Assembly (NCBI GenBank): GCA_024399035.1
Contig: JAKSID010000005.1
Location: forward strand, 29,081-93,080
Length of the DNA: 64,000 bases
Origin: Fibrobacter sp.
GTDB lineage: Bacteria; Fibrobacterota; Fibrobacteria; Fibrobacterales; Fibrobacteraceae
Reading direction: 5' to 3'
Made by a program: the position numbers and the translations under genes. The stretch's first letter is position 1; the number at the start of each line of letters is the position of its first letter. The notes beneath the pieces are model-generated. The model saw nothing but the letters and a program-made list of their open reading frames with translations. It did no database searches and was not told the origin of the DNA. This document shows, one piece after another, positions 54,014 to 63,107 of this stretch.

Positions 54014-54862
54014 TCACAGCAAATAATCTTCAACGTAATGTTTCACCATTTCAGGCTTAATCGGGTGTTTAACCGACTCCATCGTATGGATAAAATTCAC
54101 CCCCGCAAAAAAGCCGTTTTTCTGGTACATGCTTATTTTCTTCACCATATTACAGGCATACTCGGGAACATCCATCATTCCAAAATGCTCCCAAATAATT
54201 TCCTTTCTTGTTTTCAAATTCAAGCAAGTGAAATCAGGATGAACAAGAACTCCGCCCAATATCTTGGGACATTCATACCTAAAAGGGATGTTCATGTTAA
54301 TTAACGTCTCTGCAATAATGAGCTCTGACTTGGAACGGACCCGTCGCCCATCCGATGTAATCAAGGACGGCATGCCTTCATCAAAGGGCAAACCTTCGAA
54401 GGGAACCGCACTCCATCGCTTCGCATACAGGTCGTCATCTAAAATCGCCGGGATAACAAGATCCCCACGGAACATTCCATTCCAAGCGCCCTCGATTGCA
54501 TTGGATTGATACCGATGATTAAATTGTTCAAGTTGCGCCAACTGCGTCCTTGCAACTTTCAGCACTTTCTGGTCGTAGCCCTTTTGCGCCAACGCTTTAA
54601 TCAAGTCCATATTCTCCAACGGGATGTACTCCCCATTGGAATTTTCATCCGTCACATGATAGTAATGAGGTCGTTTGTTTTCACCTTGCCTTGAAATCCG
54701 GAGTCGTCCCTCAGGGGCATGCCTTAAGGCTACGGTCTTTTCATTTATCAAGCGTTCAAGTTCCTCCATGCGCAATTTCAGTTGGGCCGGAATTCTATCC
54801 TTCGAAATCAACTCCCGAGGCACTAGAATTTCATTCTTTTCAACCTTAAACTTTTTTTTCAT
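54014..54862 (-). CDS. Putative PD-(D/E)XK nuclease-like protein
   Basis: This 282-residue protein has an N-terminal helical region and a C-terminal half with VRSKSELIIAETLINMNIPF, VLVHPDFTCLNLKTRK and IIWEHFGMMD. The Glu, HPDF and WEH pattern fits a PD-(D/E)XK-like nuclease fold, but activity is not certain. No restriction or phage gene is nearby. The start is the ATG with AAGGAGC close upstream. Base composition is slightly AT-richer than the neighbours. Confidence 0.72.
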   Translation of the reverse strand: MKKKFKVEKNEILVPRELISKDRIPAQLKLRMEELERLINEKTVALRHAPEGRLRISRQGENKRPHYYHVTDENSNGEYIPLENMDLIKALAQKGYDQKVLKVARTQLAQLEQFNHRYQSNAIEGAWNGMFRGDLVIPAILDDDLYAKRWSAVPFEGLPFDEGMPSLITSDGRRVRSKSELIIAETLINMNIPFRYECPKILGGVLVHPDFTCLNLKTRKEIIWEHFGMMDVPEYACNMVKKISMYQKNGFFAGVNFIHTMESVKHPIKPEMVKHYVEDYLL

Positions 54863-55269
54863 AGCGGCTCCTTGTTTATTACGTGCAAGACTTTAAGATG
54901 CAGGCCATTTCTAGCCCCCTCTATATACACGCAGCAAATCGCCAAACTGCCCCATTTTTTTTGTAAAAAAGGACTAAAAGTTTATTATCCAGCCTTTAGT
55001 CCTTTGTTTTTCATCATTTTCTTTCTTTTGTTAGTTTGTTCTAAACAATACAACTACCAAAACAAGGACTAAATCCAGAATCACAAGGAAATAGTCCTCT
55101 ATTCGGCCGCTACGCCACCATTTTTATTACTTTGTTCTATAATTTTGCAGGGTAGCCAAGGACTAAAAATCAAAAAATCGTTGTTTGGTCCTTCACTGGT
55201 CACAAAAGCAAAGGACTAAACCCGCAATCTGCAAAGTTTAGTCCTTTATTTTCAAATTTTCCCCAGAAA
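54863..55269. repeat. Non-coding stretch with four AAGGACTAAA hairpins
   Basis: No gene is seen in these 407 bases. Four inverted repeats share arms close to AAGGACTAAA and TTTAGTCCTT: 54969-55004 (perfect, 10 bp), 55064-55099 (7-8 bp core), 55158-55193 (10 bp with one wobble) and 55211-55246 (perfect, 10 bp). Loops of 16-18 bases differ in sequence. Spacing is 95, 94 and 53 bases. The last copy lies about 24 bases after the lspA stop and may end that transcript. Confidence 0.8.
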
Positions 55270-55893
55270 TTACTTGATTTCGGCGTCCTTGGCGGCAATT
55301 TCGTCCTTAGCAGCTTCTTCTGCCTTGGCAGACTTGGCTGCCTTTGCTGCAGCTTCTTCTTCCTTGATTTGCTTATGCAACTTGCGCAAGATAATGGGAG
55401 AAAGAATCACCAGGGCAACGCCCACAGTGACAAAGGAGTCCGCCACATTGAAAGTGGGGAAACGAGTCATGATAAAATCAGGAAAATCGCAGTCAATAAA
55501 ATCGACCACCATCTGCAGGCGCATGCGGTCGATGAAATTGCCAACGGCGCCGCCAAAAATCATGACAATGCCCATACGGCTCAGGTAGTCGCGCTTGTCT
55601 ACGCTCTTGTAGAACCAGAACAGCACTACTGCAGCCACAATGGAAATCAGCAAGAAGAACAACCAAGGCGGCAAGAAAGGCAGCAGGTCCTGGGGGCGGC
55701 TGCTAAATGCGGCGCCCTTGTTGAACACCAGTTGGAAGCGAACCAATTCGCCAATGACGTTGATGACATCGTGGTTAGGAGCGCCGGTTTCGTTAGTGAA
55801 ACGAGCCAAGGCCCACAGCTTGGTCAGCTGGTCAGAAACAATGCTAAAAACAATGATTGCAATATGGAACGGAATCTTGTTATAGAACTTCAT
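55270..55893 (-). CDS. lspA: Lipoprotein signal peptidase
   Basis: This 207-residue membrane protease has four helices and the LspA motifs SDQLTK (20-25), VFNKGAAFS, GNFIDR (Asp122) and FNVADS (Asp152), the two catalytic aspartates. It cleaves signal peptides before the lipid-modified Cys, as needed by the several lipoproteins in this window. The last 40 residues are an Ala/Lys/Glu-rich cytoplasmic tail not typical of the family. AAAGAG lies before the ATG. Confidence 0.95.
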   Translation of the reverse strand: MKFYNKIPFHIAIIVFSIVSDQLTKLWALARFTNETGAPNHDVINVIGELVRFQLVFNKGAAFSSRPQDLLPFLPPWLFFLLISIVAAVVLFWFYKSVDKRDYLSRMGIVMIFGGAVGNFIDRMRLQMVVDFIDCDFPDFIMTRFPTFNVADSFVTVGVALVILSPIILRKLHKQIKEEEAAAKAAKSAKAEEAAKDEIAAKDAEIK

Positions 55894-55902
55894 AAAATCT
55901 CT

Positions 55903-57060
55903 TTACGCGCGAGGACGGACCTCGTTAAACTTTCTGTCGATCCACTTGTCGCTGTAGAAATGCTTCATGGTGGACTTCACAATACCCTTCACTGTATCGC
56001 GGGAAATCTTCACCTTCTTGTCGGAGGCAAAGATGCTGGAGCCGTCACCAATAAGCTTCATGTTCTCGGCAGCCATGAAAAGCGGCCACAGGCAGAACAG
56101 ACGGGTGCGCATCTTGATGTTGGGAATCAGCTTGGTGTAAGCGATCGCGTCGGACAAATGGCGCCAAGTTTTCTGGACCAACTCGTCCATGACCGCGGCG
56201 CGGCGTTTGTCGTAGTCAGCGCGTTCAGCAGAGCCTGTGGCCGGCAGCGCCTCCCCACTATTAACCAGTTCGTCCCCACTCTTGAACATGTCATAAGAAT
56301 GTTCAAAGCCGTGGCGTCTGCAGATTTCTTCGGGAATAAAGCACACGCGGCGTTCGGAGTCTTCGCGGCAATCCTTCACGATGTTTGCAACCTGCAGCGC
56401 AAGCCCGAAGCTCACGTCCAGCTTTTGCATTTCGGCCTTGCGGGCCTCGCCAATCAGGCAAGTGTCTGCGGCAAACAAATGCGTCAAAAGTTTGCCCACG
56501 ATGCCTGCCACATAGTAGCAGTACTCGTCCAGTTCATCCACCGATTCCAGCGTAAACCAGCCACTGCTCAAGGCGGCTTCCTGGCGCAGCGCGAACTTGG
56601 CCATGCCCCCGCACATTTCAACCGTCACGTCACGAACGGGGCCCGCATACACCTCGGGCAGTTCCTTCAACAGCGGAACAACCACATGAGTGTGCAAGCA
56701 CAAATCAAAGTAAGGTTCAGTCCTGCGGGCGCGCCAGCTTTCGGGCAGCGCATTTTCAAACGCCTCAACGTCTTCGTCACGCAGTTCGGGAGTGCGGAAA
56801 ATATTTGCGAACAAGTCCAGAATCACTTCTTTCTGGGAGGCCGTCATGTCGGGATCATCTTCGACCGTATCAGCGATTCGAAGATACAGGTAAGCAAGCA
56901 AGATGCTCTTGTGCAGCTTACCCTTGAGGATGTTGATGTTCAACGCGAAAGTTCTAGAAACCTGCAGCAAAATCTTTTCTGCATAGTTCCAGGCATCCTT
57001 CCCTTTTAAGGCAGTTTCACCTACACCAACCTGATCCAACATTTCAGACATGCTAGCCAT
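55903..57060 (-). CDS. Squalene/phytoene synthase-like prenyl condensing enzyme
   Basis: This 385-residue protein has two aspartate-rich motifs, DTVED (64-68) and DCRED (230-234, within KDCREDSERR), and the segment YCYYVAGIVGKLLTHLF between them. These belong to head-to-head prenyl synthases. SRTFALNIN matches the start of squalene synthase-like proteins. Product (squalene, presqualene or phytoene) cannot be decided, and no hpn, shc or crtI gene is seen. It overlaps the upstream membrane-protein gene by eight bases, or starts two bases after it at 57051. Confidence 0.82.
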   Translation of the reverse strand: MASMSEMLDQVGVGETALKGKDAWNYAEKILLQVSRTFALNINILKGKLHKSILLAYLYLRIADTVEDDPDMTASQKEVILDLFANIFRTPELRDEDVEAFENALPESWRARRTEPYFDLCLHTHVVVPLLKELPEVYAGPVRDVTVEMCGGMAKFALRQEAALSSGWFTLESVDELDEYCYYVAGIVGKLLTHLFAADTCLIGEARKAEMQKLDVSFGLALQVANIVKDCREDSERRVCFIPEEICRRHGFEHSYDMFKSGDELVNSGEALPATGSAERADYDKRRAAVMDELVQKTWRHLSDAIAYTKLIPNIKMRTRLFCLWPLFMAAENMKLIGDGSSIFASDKKVKISRDTVKGIVKSTMKHFYSDKWIDRKFNEVRPRA

Positions 57061-57613
57061 ACATGGTCTCCGCTAAAATATCGCGGGGAATCTTCTTAGT
57101 CTTTGCCATGGCGTTCACATACTTCCAAAGACGACCACGGGCTTCCGCTTTTTTCAAGTTCTTGGTAAAGCGCCAAATAGTCTGGTTGTGAACGTCGGAT
57201 TCGCTCCTAAAATTCCCCTTACTTTCGGATTCGTAACGAACCCTACGGTATTCCAAAAAATAAGCAGATCTGTACAAGTTGGCAGTCTTCTTCTTGGCAA
57301 CACCACCGATAATCTTGCCCAAAATCAAGAAAAGGGGCACTTCGGCAAAAGCATAGACCAAGGGGAGCTCAGTCCACTTGTTCAAAGCCCAAATCGTGGG
57401 GAAAACAGAGGCAACAGAGACAATCAGGGTAAAAAGGACATCGCAGGGCTTCCAATAGGACTTAAAAGTGGGGATAAATACCCATTTTTGGCCCTTTCGA
57501 AGCAACTTTTTCAGATAAGTAGGATAAGAGACCCTATAGAACCAAAAAAACAAGCCAATCCAGAACAGAACCGGTACCCAGAACCAGTAATCCAAAGTAG
57601 AGAGAATTTGCAT
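57053..57613 (-). CDS. Unknown membrane protein upstream of the squalene synthase-like gene
   Basis: This 186-residue protein has membrane segments at about 8-28, 58-76 and 84-106. A basic C-terminal part (KKKTANLYRSAYFLEYRRVR, RFTKNLKKAEARGRLWKYVN) follows. I do not recognise it. It is divergent from dnaA and overlaps the prenyl synthase gene, so the two are probably co-expressed. Confidence 0.7.
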   Translation of the reverse strand: MQILSTLDYWFWVPVLFWIGLFFWFYRVSYPTYLKKLLRKGQKWVFIPTFKSYWKPCDVLFTLIVSVASVFPTIWALNKWTELPLVYAFAEVPLFLILGKIIGGVAKKKTANLYRSAYFLEYRRVRYESESKGNFRSESDVHNQTIWRFTKNLKKAEARGRLWKYVNAMAKTKKIPRDILAETMYG

Positions 57614-57893
57614 ACGAGCCCAAATTTAGGAAAATTGAGATAGGTCAACTTATCAACAATTTGGATTAGGGGGCCAAAACGCCACTATTGAGCCAAAAAC
57701 GGCAATTCCGACCAATCGGCCTTTTTTAACCTATTGATAATCAATTAGTTACGGGCTATGTAAACTTTTCTTTTACACAAACTTTTAACCATTTTAAGCC
57801 GAACTTATCAACAATTTCAAGTTTTTTTGCTACATTTAATGACCTATTGTTGATAGATTAAGAGTTCCAATTTTCGTTGGCAAGGATGTGCAA
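57614..57893. other. Putative replication origin / dnaA promoter region
   Basis: This AT-rich gap upstream of dnaA holds TTATCAACA at 57650-57658 and 57805-57813 and the reverse-strand variant CTATCAACA at 57848-57856. These are one-base variants of the DnaA box TTATCCACA. T-rich runs lie near 57721 and 57824, and a TACATT -10 box lies at 57831-57836. The second DnaA-box-like site overlaps the expected -35 region, which would allow dnaA self-control. Only three boxes were found, so an origin here is possible but unproven. Confidence 0.5.
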
Positions 57894-59219
57894 ATGCAGG
57901 TTGAATGGGAAAGATGCTTGAACTACCTCCGTGGTATGTTGTCCGACACCGTGTTCAAGACTTATTTCGCTCAGACAAAGTTGATGAGCCAGACCACCGG
58001 TCACGCCGTGATCTCCATTCCCTCCGGACTGGATGCAGCAGTCTATTCCGCCTACAAGGAACTGATCCGTATGGCTTGGCGCGAAGTCAGCCACGACGAA
58101 TCCCCCATGGAATTCGAATTTGTCTCTCAGCAAGAAGTTGTTGTTCAGCAGCCTTCTGCTCAGAACACCTTCAAGGATTTTGTTAAGCCCAGCGTACCCC
58201 TTTCCGGCAGTTTCCGTTTCGAAAACTTCGTGCCCGGCGACAAGGCCCAGCTGGCATTCAACGCTGCCCTCGCAGTAGCTCGCAACCCCGATGGTACACA
58301 GTACAACCCGCTGTTCATCTACGGTTCTTCTGGCCTCGGCAAGACTCACTTGCTCCAGGCTATCGGTAACTACATCCTGGAAGAAGACCCCAACAAGCGC
58401 GTTTGCTACCTGACCTCCGAAGACTTTTCCCAGCAGTACATGAAGTGCCTGCGCGAACAGCGCATCACCGAAATGAGCGACTTCTACCGCAACGAAGTTG
58501 ATATTTTGCTGGTGGACGATATTCAGAACTGGACCGGCAAGAACGAAACCCAGAACGAATTCTTCTTGATCTTTAACGCACTGCACCAGGCAGGCAAGCA
58601 GATCGTGCTTACCTCCGACGCTCCCGCCGCCGAAGTCAAGAACCTTTCCGACCGCTTGGTCAGCCGTTTTGCCTGGGGCCTTACCGTTGACATCCAGCCG
58701 CCCGACGTTGAAACCCGCGAAGCCATTCTCCACAAGAAGGCCGAAGAACGTCACCTGGAAATCAGCGACGAAGTTTTGCATTACCTGGCAGAAAGCATTG
58801 CAAGCAACGTCCGTTGCCTTGAAAGCGCCATCATCAAGCTGACTTTGCAGTCCAGCCTTATGAGCCACGATATCGATATGAGCATCGCCCAGAAGGTTGT
58901 GGCAGAAATCGCTCCGACTCTGCGCCGTCGCGTAAGCCTGGACGCTGTGCTCCACACTGTTTCCAAGCACTACGAAGTGCCCGAAGCAAAGCTTATCGAA
59001 TCTGGCCGCGGCACCAAGGAAATTTCCAAGGCCCGTCAGGTCGCCATGTACCTTATGCGCGAATGCTCCCCCATCAGCCTTCAGAGCATCGGCTCCCGCT
59101 TTGGCGGCAAGGACCACTCCACCGTGGTTCACGCCATCAAGAGCATCAAGAAGGAAATGGAAACAGATCCCAGCTTCGCACGCTTGATTGAAAGCCTGAA
59201 GAACAGCATCCACGATTAG
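57894..59219 (+). CDS. dnaA: Chromosomal replication initiator protein DnaA
   Basis: This 441-residue protein has domain I (about 1-80) and a short linker. The AAA+ domain carries GSSGLGKTHL (about 144-153) and VDDIQ (about 207-211). Domain IV carries the DNA-binding signature FGGKDHSTVVHAIKSIKKEM. It opens the origin by binding DnaA boxes. The ATG at 57894 has AAGG eight bases upstream; a GTG two codons earlier is possible. Its last 99 bases before the final codons recur, with only synonymous differences, at 63701-63799. Confidence 0.96.
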   Translation: MQVEWERCLNYLRGMLSDTVFKTYFAQTKLMSQTTGHAVISIPSGLDAAVYSAYKELIRMAWREVSHDESPMEFEFVSQQEVVVQQPSAQNTFKDFVKPSVPLSGSFRFENFVPGDKAQLAFNAALAVARNPDGTQYNPLFIYGSSGLGKTHLLQAIGNYILEEDPNKRVCYLTSEDFSQQYMKCLREQRITEMSDFYRNEVDILLVDDIQNWTGKNETQNEFFLIFNALHQAGKQIVLTSDAPAAEVKNLSDRLVSRFAWGLTVDIQPPDVETREAILHKKAEERHLEISDEVLHYLAESIASNVRCLESAIIKLTLQSSLMSHDIDMSIAQKVVAEIAPTLRRRVSLDAVLHTVSKHYEVPEAKLIESGRGTKEISKARQVAMYLMRECSPISLQSIGSRFGGKDHSTVVHAIKSIKKEMETDPSFARLIESLKNSIHD

Positions 59220-59385
59220 TATCGCGTTTTATTTAAAGATTTGATCACAGCTTGATCCAAAACATCGGTCATTTCCGTTGCTAAGTACGGGGATCTCATA
59301 TAGAATAAATTTTGCGCAATTGGAGCCAAAGTGTCACTAACTCCACTTTTTTATTATATTTAAATAAAGAATAAAAAGGGGTTAT

Positions 59386-59871
59386 ATGAGAGCTAAGGCT
59401 ATTTTTGCAATTACCTTTAGCGTAGTTGCTGTTGTTGGGTGTACAAAAAAACAAGAAGATACACCTAACATAATCAATGAACAAGACAACCATGTTTTAA
59501 TTAGCCAAGAAATACCAGATTCTATTCGAACCGGAATAAACGCATTTGAACTTGCCGCAGAAGATTTCAAAGCGCAAAGTCTAAAAATTGTCAATACAAG
59601 TTTACTGTTACGAATTGTAAATAGAATTTGTCGCAACGAAAGGCAATGCGCAAGCAGAACAGACTCTGTCGCCTACAAAAATGACGTTAAACATATTCTT
59701 GATAGCCTTGTGCAGAACAACATTCTTGATAGTTTAATTAACAATGAAGAACAACTAGAAATCAAAAGAAAAAACAGAGATTGTTCATGGACCAACAATC
59801 CTGAAGGTGGTTGTCCATCGACAAAACCTTTTTTAAGAAGACATCTTGATTCTTTGAAAAGGGGCGAATAA
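59386..59871 (+). CDS. Island lipoprotein, 161 residues
   Basis: This predicted lipoprotein has signal MRAKAIFAITFSVVAVVG and lipobox VVGC (Cys19). The mature part is helical and charged with four later cysteines (RICRNERQCASR, RDCSWTNNPEGGC). No family is recognised. AAAGGGG lies before the ATG and an AT-rich promoter-like TATATT lies around 59355. Its last base is the first base of the next gene (ATAATGA junction), so the pair is coupled. Codon use is AT-rich, unlike dnaA. Confidence 0.75.
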   Translation: MRAKAIFAITFSVVAVVGCTKKQEDTPNIINEQDNHVLISQEIPDSIRTGINAFELAAEDFKAQSLKIVNTSLLLRIVNRICRNERQCASRTDSVAYKNDVKHILDSLVQNNILDSLINNEEQLEIKRKNRDCSWTNNPEGGCPSTKPFLRRHLDSLKRGE

Positions 59872-62447
59872 TGAAAAAATCCTTTTTATTACTTTTAATC
59901 GCCTCAATATCACACGCATATATAGATTGCTTTAACCTTGATCAACTTGACGAGGCTATGTTCAATCAGGGCATCGAATCAATATTAAAAACGATTGAAA
60001 CTGAAGATTACCATCATTATAACAACGAATGTCAAAATGAAGGTGAAGGAGCCGACTTTCACTTTTCAGTTGAATGGGTTTCAAGTTGCGGAGGTGAAAG
60101 TTCATCAAAACGAGGTTTTATAAAGGAATCATTCACTTGTAACATTTGTACTTCTGACTGGGTAAACCTTGAATTGGAAAATATCGAAAACTCATGTCGT
60201 GAAGACTGTTTGACTAGCAATTACGTTTGCAATCCTCCAGCTTATCCAAATCTCTGGGGCGGTGAACTAAAAAAGAAAAATCCTCATGGCGAAGTATGCG
60301 GGAATCCTCTACCAAACTGTACTGTTTCAAGTTCTTCAATTTCAGTTGAATCATCTTCATCAGAAGCGCAAAGCAGTTCTTCCGTAGCAGAGAGTTCATC
60401 ATCAGAAAACGTTGACAGTGAATCATCGAGTTCTGAATATATCGATTCTTCCTCTAGCGAAGAATATATTGACAGTTCCGAAAGCAACGATTGTGGTGAA
60501 GGTGGAGACCATTGTGGCGGTCCAATAAATCCAGGGGAAAACCCCTTTGGTTATTGCGAAATTGGAGGCGATTATAGAGACGCCATCTCCAATCTTAAAA
60601 ATGTCCATGTAAATGTCTACAACAGACTTCCCTACATGTTAAATCCCGAAAACATAAATCTTGTAAACTGTAGCTGTAAATCTTCACGCTATGTTGCTTG
60701 CGATTTACAAAACGTGGAACTAGTGCAAGGCTATATTCCATACGATATGCCAATATGCGGTTATTCAGAAGGATATTGGTGTGATGGCATCGAAAACGGA
60801 GCTTGTGACGCTCAAGGAAAAATACTCAGAATCTACTACAAAGACGACTCCGGCCAAGATGGATCATGGTGGGCAGAATCTTTTTGGGACAGTAGCCAAC
60901 TTCTTGCTATAGAAGATGGATACATGATCGTCATACTCACTCTAACAGAAAATGATATAGTTTATCGGTCAAATTATTTCGCCATGCATCATCTATTTCC
61001 AGCAAATATAACCCGTCAGGATCTTGAAAATGCGATTCTAAAGTCACTTCCCGCATTCCCCGACATGAACAAGCTTGTCGCTTATTGTAATAACGAGTGG
61101 ATTCCTCATGACGAAGACTGTTTTGGCACAGAATTAGAAGCAAAAGAGGTTCTGAAAGATTTAGCCAATAGTTGTGCAATAACATACGGCATATCTCATT
61201 ACGAGACAAACTTGTCCAATCGTGGATGGTGCGTTGTTGGAGAATGCGAAGCTGCAAATCCTTATTCAAGTTCAACAGAAAGTTCTAGTTCTTCCGTGGA
61301 AAGTTCTTCTTCCATAGATTTTTTTTCTGCAAGCAGTTCCTCCGAACAGAAAACAGAACCTTTTATCACCGGTCCAGACCAGGAATACACTCCCACACAA
61401 ATCTTTAGTGAAGGACTTCAAAACATGGAGGAAGGAAAATGTTATTCTCTTAATCCAGAAAGAGAACGTGTATACGGTTGGGCTATCGGTACAAATGCCC
61501 AGGACTCATGGTGGTGGAGAACCGTAGACTGCCAAACAGGAGAAGAAATAATCAACAAAATTGGTAAGTGCTATGAATATCCTATGAATTCTATTCCCAA
61601 CAACCCATATTCTGAATGTATAGCGGTAAATGGTTCATGTTACAAATGTAATTCAGCCAATGTTGATTGTAATCAAAATTGGATTTGGATTAACGGATTC
61701 AATAATGATTCATGGACATATATAGAAGTGGATTGTAAAACAGGACTTCCACAAAATGGCGATAATTGTACAGATCAGCCATATGCTTTGCTAAAACAAA
61801 CAAAAGAAACAACCAATTACAAATGGTCAAATTCTACAAACGAATCCTATAGTATTGATTTCATTAAGCCATCACAATTTTTTGACGCAAAAGGACGAAA
61901 TATAAGAAAAAATGTTAAATGGCGTAGAGTGTATGAAAAAAATGTTAATCACAAGCCTTATTTAGAAAAAACAACCGACAACATTACAAGCATGGGTTTT
62001 ATGCTAAAATTGCAAACAAATTCAGGTTATGTGTCTGCCAAGCATGATATCATCCTGAATATGAGCTTAACAGAGCGAGAAAACTGCTCCACCAAAGCTG
62101 AAGTAACGGCAACATTCACTACAAGCATAGATAAAAAACCAAATTATTCAAACGAAGATCTCCAAAAGCATGAAATGAAGCATTACAACACATATATGAA
62201 ATATAATGAGAAAGTGTTTGAAGAATGGTATAATCTAGATGCAGGAATATCATACATGGAAGCGTGTAATGAAGTAAAGTTGTACATTTGGCCTAGCATT
62301 CGAAATTTATTGACAGCACTGATAAACGAGCAAAATAAAATTGATGATAATGATGACAAAAATGAATGCAGGGACAGGATACCCTTGCAAGAAACAATAG
62401 CTGAAATGAAGTCTGCATTTGACTCAAAAAATTGTCAAACAGAGTAA
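59871..62447 (+). CDS. Large secreted Cys-rich protein with Ser-rich linkers and an HExxH motif
   Basis: This 858-residue protein has signal peptide MKKSFLLLLIASISHA. Many cysteines are spread along the chain. Two Ser/Glu linkers (about 155-205 and 463-492) with repeated SSSS, as in Fibrobacter surface proteins, separate the parts. Near the C-terminus, HEMKH (767-771) in LQKHEMKHYNTYMKYNEKVF matches the zinc-protease HExxH pattern, with Glu778 or Glu782-783 as possible third ligands. It is preceded by a beta-rich stretch as in DUF922-like putative proteases. The repeated phrase SWWAESFW/SWWWRTVDC suggests lectin-like pieces. Overall function unknown. Confidence 0.8.
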   Translation: MKKSFLLLLIASISHAYIDCFNLDQLDEAMFNQGIESILKTIETEDYHHYNNECQNEGEGADFHFSVEWVSSCGGESSSKRGFIKESFTCNICTSDWVNLELENIENSCREDCLTSNYVCNPPAYPNLWGGELKKKNPHGEVCGNPLPNCTVSSSSISVESSSSEAQSSSSVAESSSSENVDSESSSSEYIDSSSSEEYIDSSESNDCGEGGDHCGGPINPGENPFGYCEIGGDYRDAISNLKNVHVNVYNRLPYMLNPENINLVNCSCKSSRYVACDLQNVELVQGYIPYDMPICGYSEGYWCDGIENGACDAQGKILRIYYKDDSGQDGSWWAESFWDSSQLLAIEDGYMIVILTLTENDIVYRSNYFAMHHLFPANITRQDLENAILKSLPAFPDMNKLVAYCNNEWIPHDEDCFGTELEAKEVLKDLANSCAITYGISHYETNLSNRGWCVVGECEAANPYSSSTESSSSSVESSSSIDFFSASSSSEQKTEPFITGPDQEYTPTQIFSEGLQNMEEGKCYSLNPERERVYGWAIGTNAQDSWWWRTVDCQTGEEIINKIGKCYEYPMNSIPNNPYSECIAVNGSCYKCNSANVDCNQNWIWINGFNNDSWTYIEVDCKTGLPQNGDNCTDQPYALLKQTKETTNYKWSNSTNESYSIDFIKPSQFFDAKGRNIRKNVKWRRVYEKNVNHKPYLEKTTDNITSMGFMLKLQTNSGYVSAKHDIILNMSLTERENCSTKAEVTATFTTSIDKKPNYSNEDLQKHEMKHYNTYMKYNEKVFEEWYNLDAGISYMEACNEVKLYIWPSIRNLLTALINEQNKIDDNDDKNECRDRIPLQETIAEMKSAFDSKNCQTE

Positions 62448-62460
62448 AAAGGGAAGTTCG

Positions 62461-63099
62461 ATGAAACAACATCTTTGCATTACCCTTTTAACGGCAATAT
62501 CATATTGTTTTAGCCATAATTGCGAAGGAGTCTACTCCCTAGGCACGTCAAAACTATCCGAACCAAAGGTAGAATCTTTGGACATTCCCGATTTAGATTC
62601 ATCACTGGTGGTTAATGTCTGCGTAAACATGTCTGATTCTACCGTCGTAATAGAAAAAGAATCTAACACATATTCTTATTGGTTGTCAAGAAACAGCACC
62701 ATTTGCTGTACCCCACAAATAAGCATCGCTCATTACGAAAATTACATCAGCAAACGCAAAAACCACCGTAAAACGCACTGCGAACAACGCTATGTATCCC
62801 CAGAAAAAAAAGTAACAACCACCATACATTGCGCAATTCACTCAAGTTTAGATTCTTCAAAAACATCTCATGACTCCAATCATTGTAGCTATCCATCAAG
62901 ATATGACTTATCTGTTGAACAGAATGAATTAAAAGCAATTCCACATTATTTGGCATGTATGAGTTCCTTCCCCCATAATATAATCGGAAAGACTTTCGCT
63001 CATGAAAAATACAGGTACGTTTTTTGTAATGGTTTTTACACGAACTTTCGGACTACTTTTTACGTAAAAGTAACCGGAATTTGTTCAAACAAAGAGTAA
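62461..63099 (+). CDS. Island secreted Cys-rich protein, 212 residues
   Basis: This protein has signal peptide MKQHLCITLLTAISYCFS and ten or more cysteines in the mature part, including NSTICCTPQ. The end FYVKVTGICSNKE resembles the end of the next protein (FKINITGPCK), suggesting a common ancestor. The ATG at 62461 follows AAGGGAAG; an upstream in-frame ATG lies within the previous gene. No known domain is seen. Confidence 0.72.
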   Translation: MKQHLCITLLTAISYCFSHNCEGVYSLGTSKLSEPKVESLDIPDLDSSLVVNVCVNMSDSTVVIEKESNTYSYWLSRNSTICCTPQISIAHYENYISKRKNHRKTHCEQRYVSPEKKVTTTIHCAIHSSLDSSKTSHDSNHCSYPSRYDLSVEQNELKAIPHYLACMSSFPHNIIGKTFAHEKYRYVFCNGFYTNFRTTFYVKVTGICSNKE

Positions 63100-63107
63100 A
63101 CATTTAT

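Noticed and set aside
54969..55246. CRISPR array
   Set aside because: The repeats are inverted pairs with variable loops and uneven spacing, not direct repeats with uniform spacers, and no cas gene is near.
57858..59213. A 451-codon open frame antisense to dnaA
   Set aside because: dnaA on the other strand has every expected motif. The antisense frame follows from codon bias, and a shadow of the same frame appears over the dnaA fragment at 63701.
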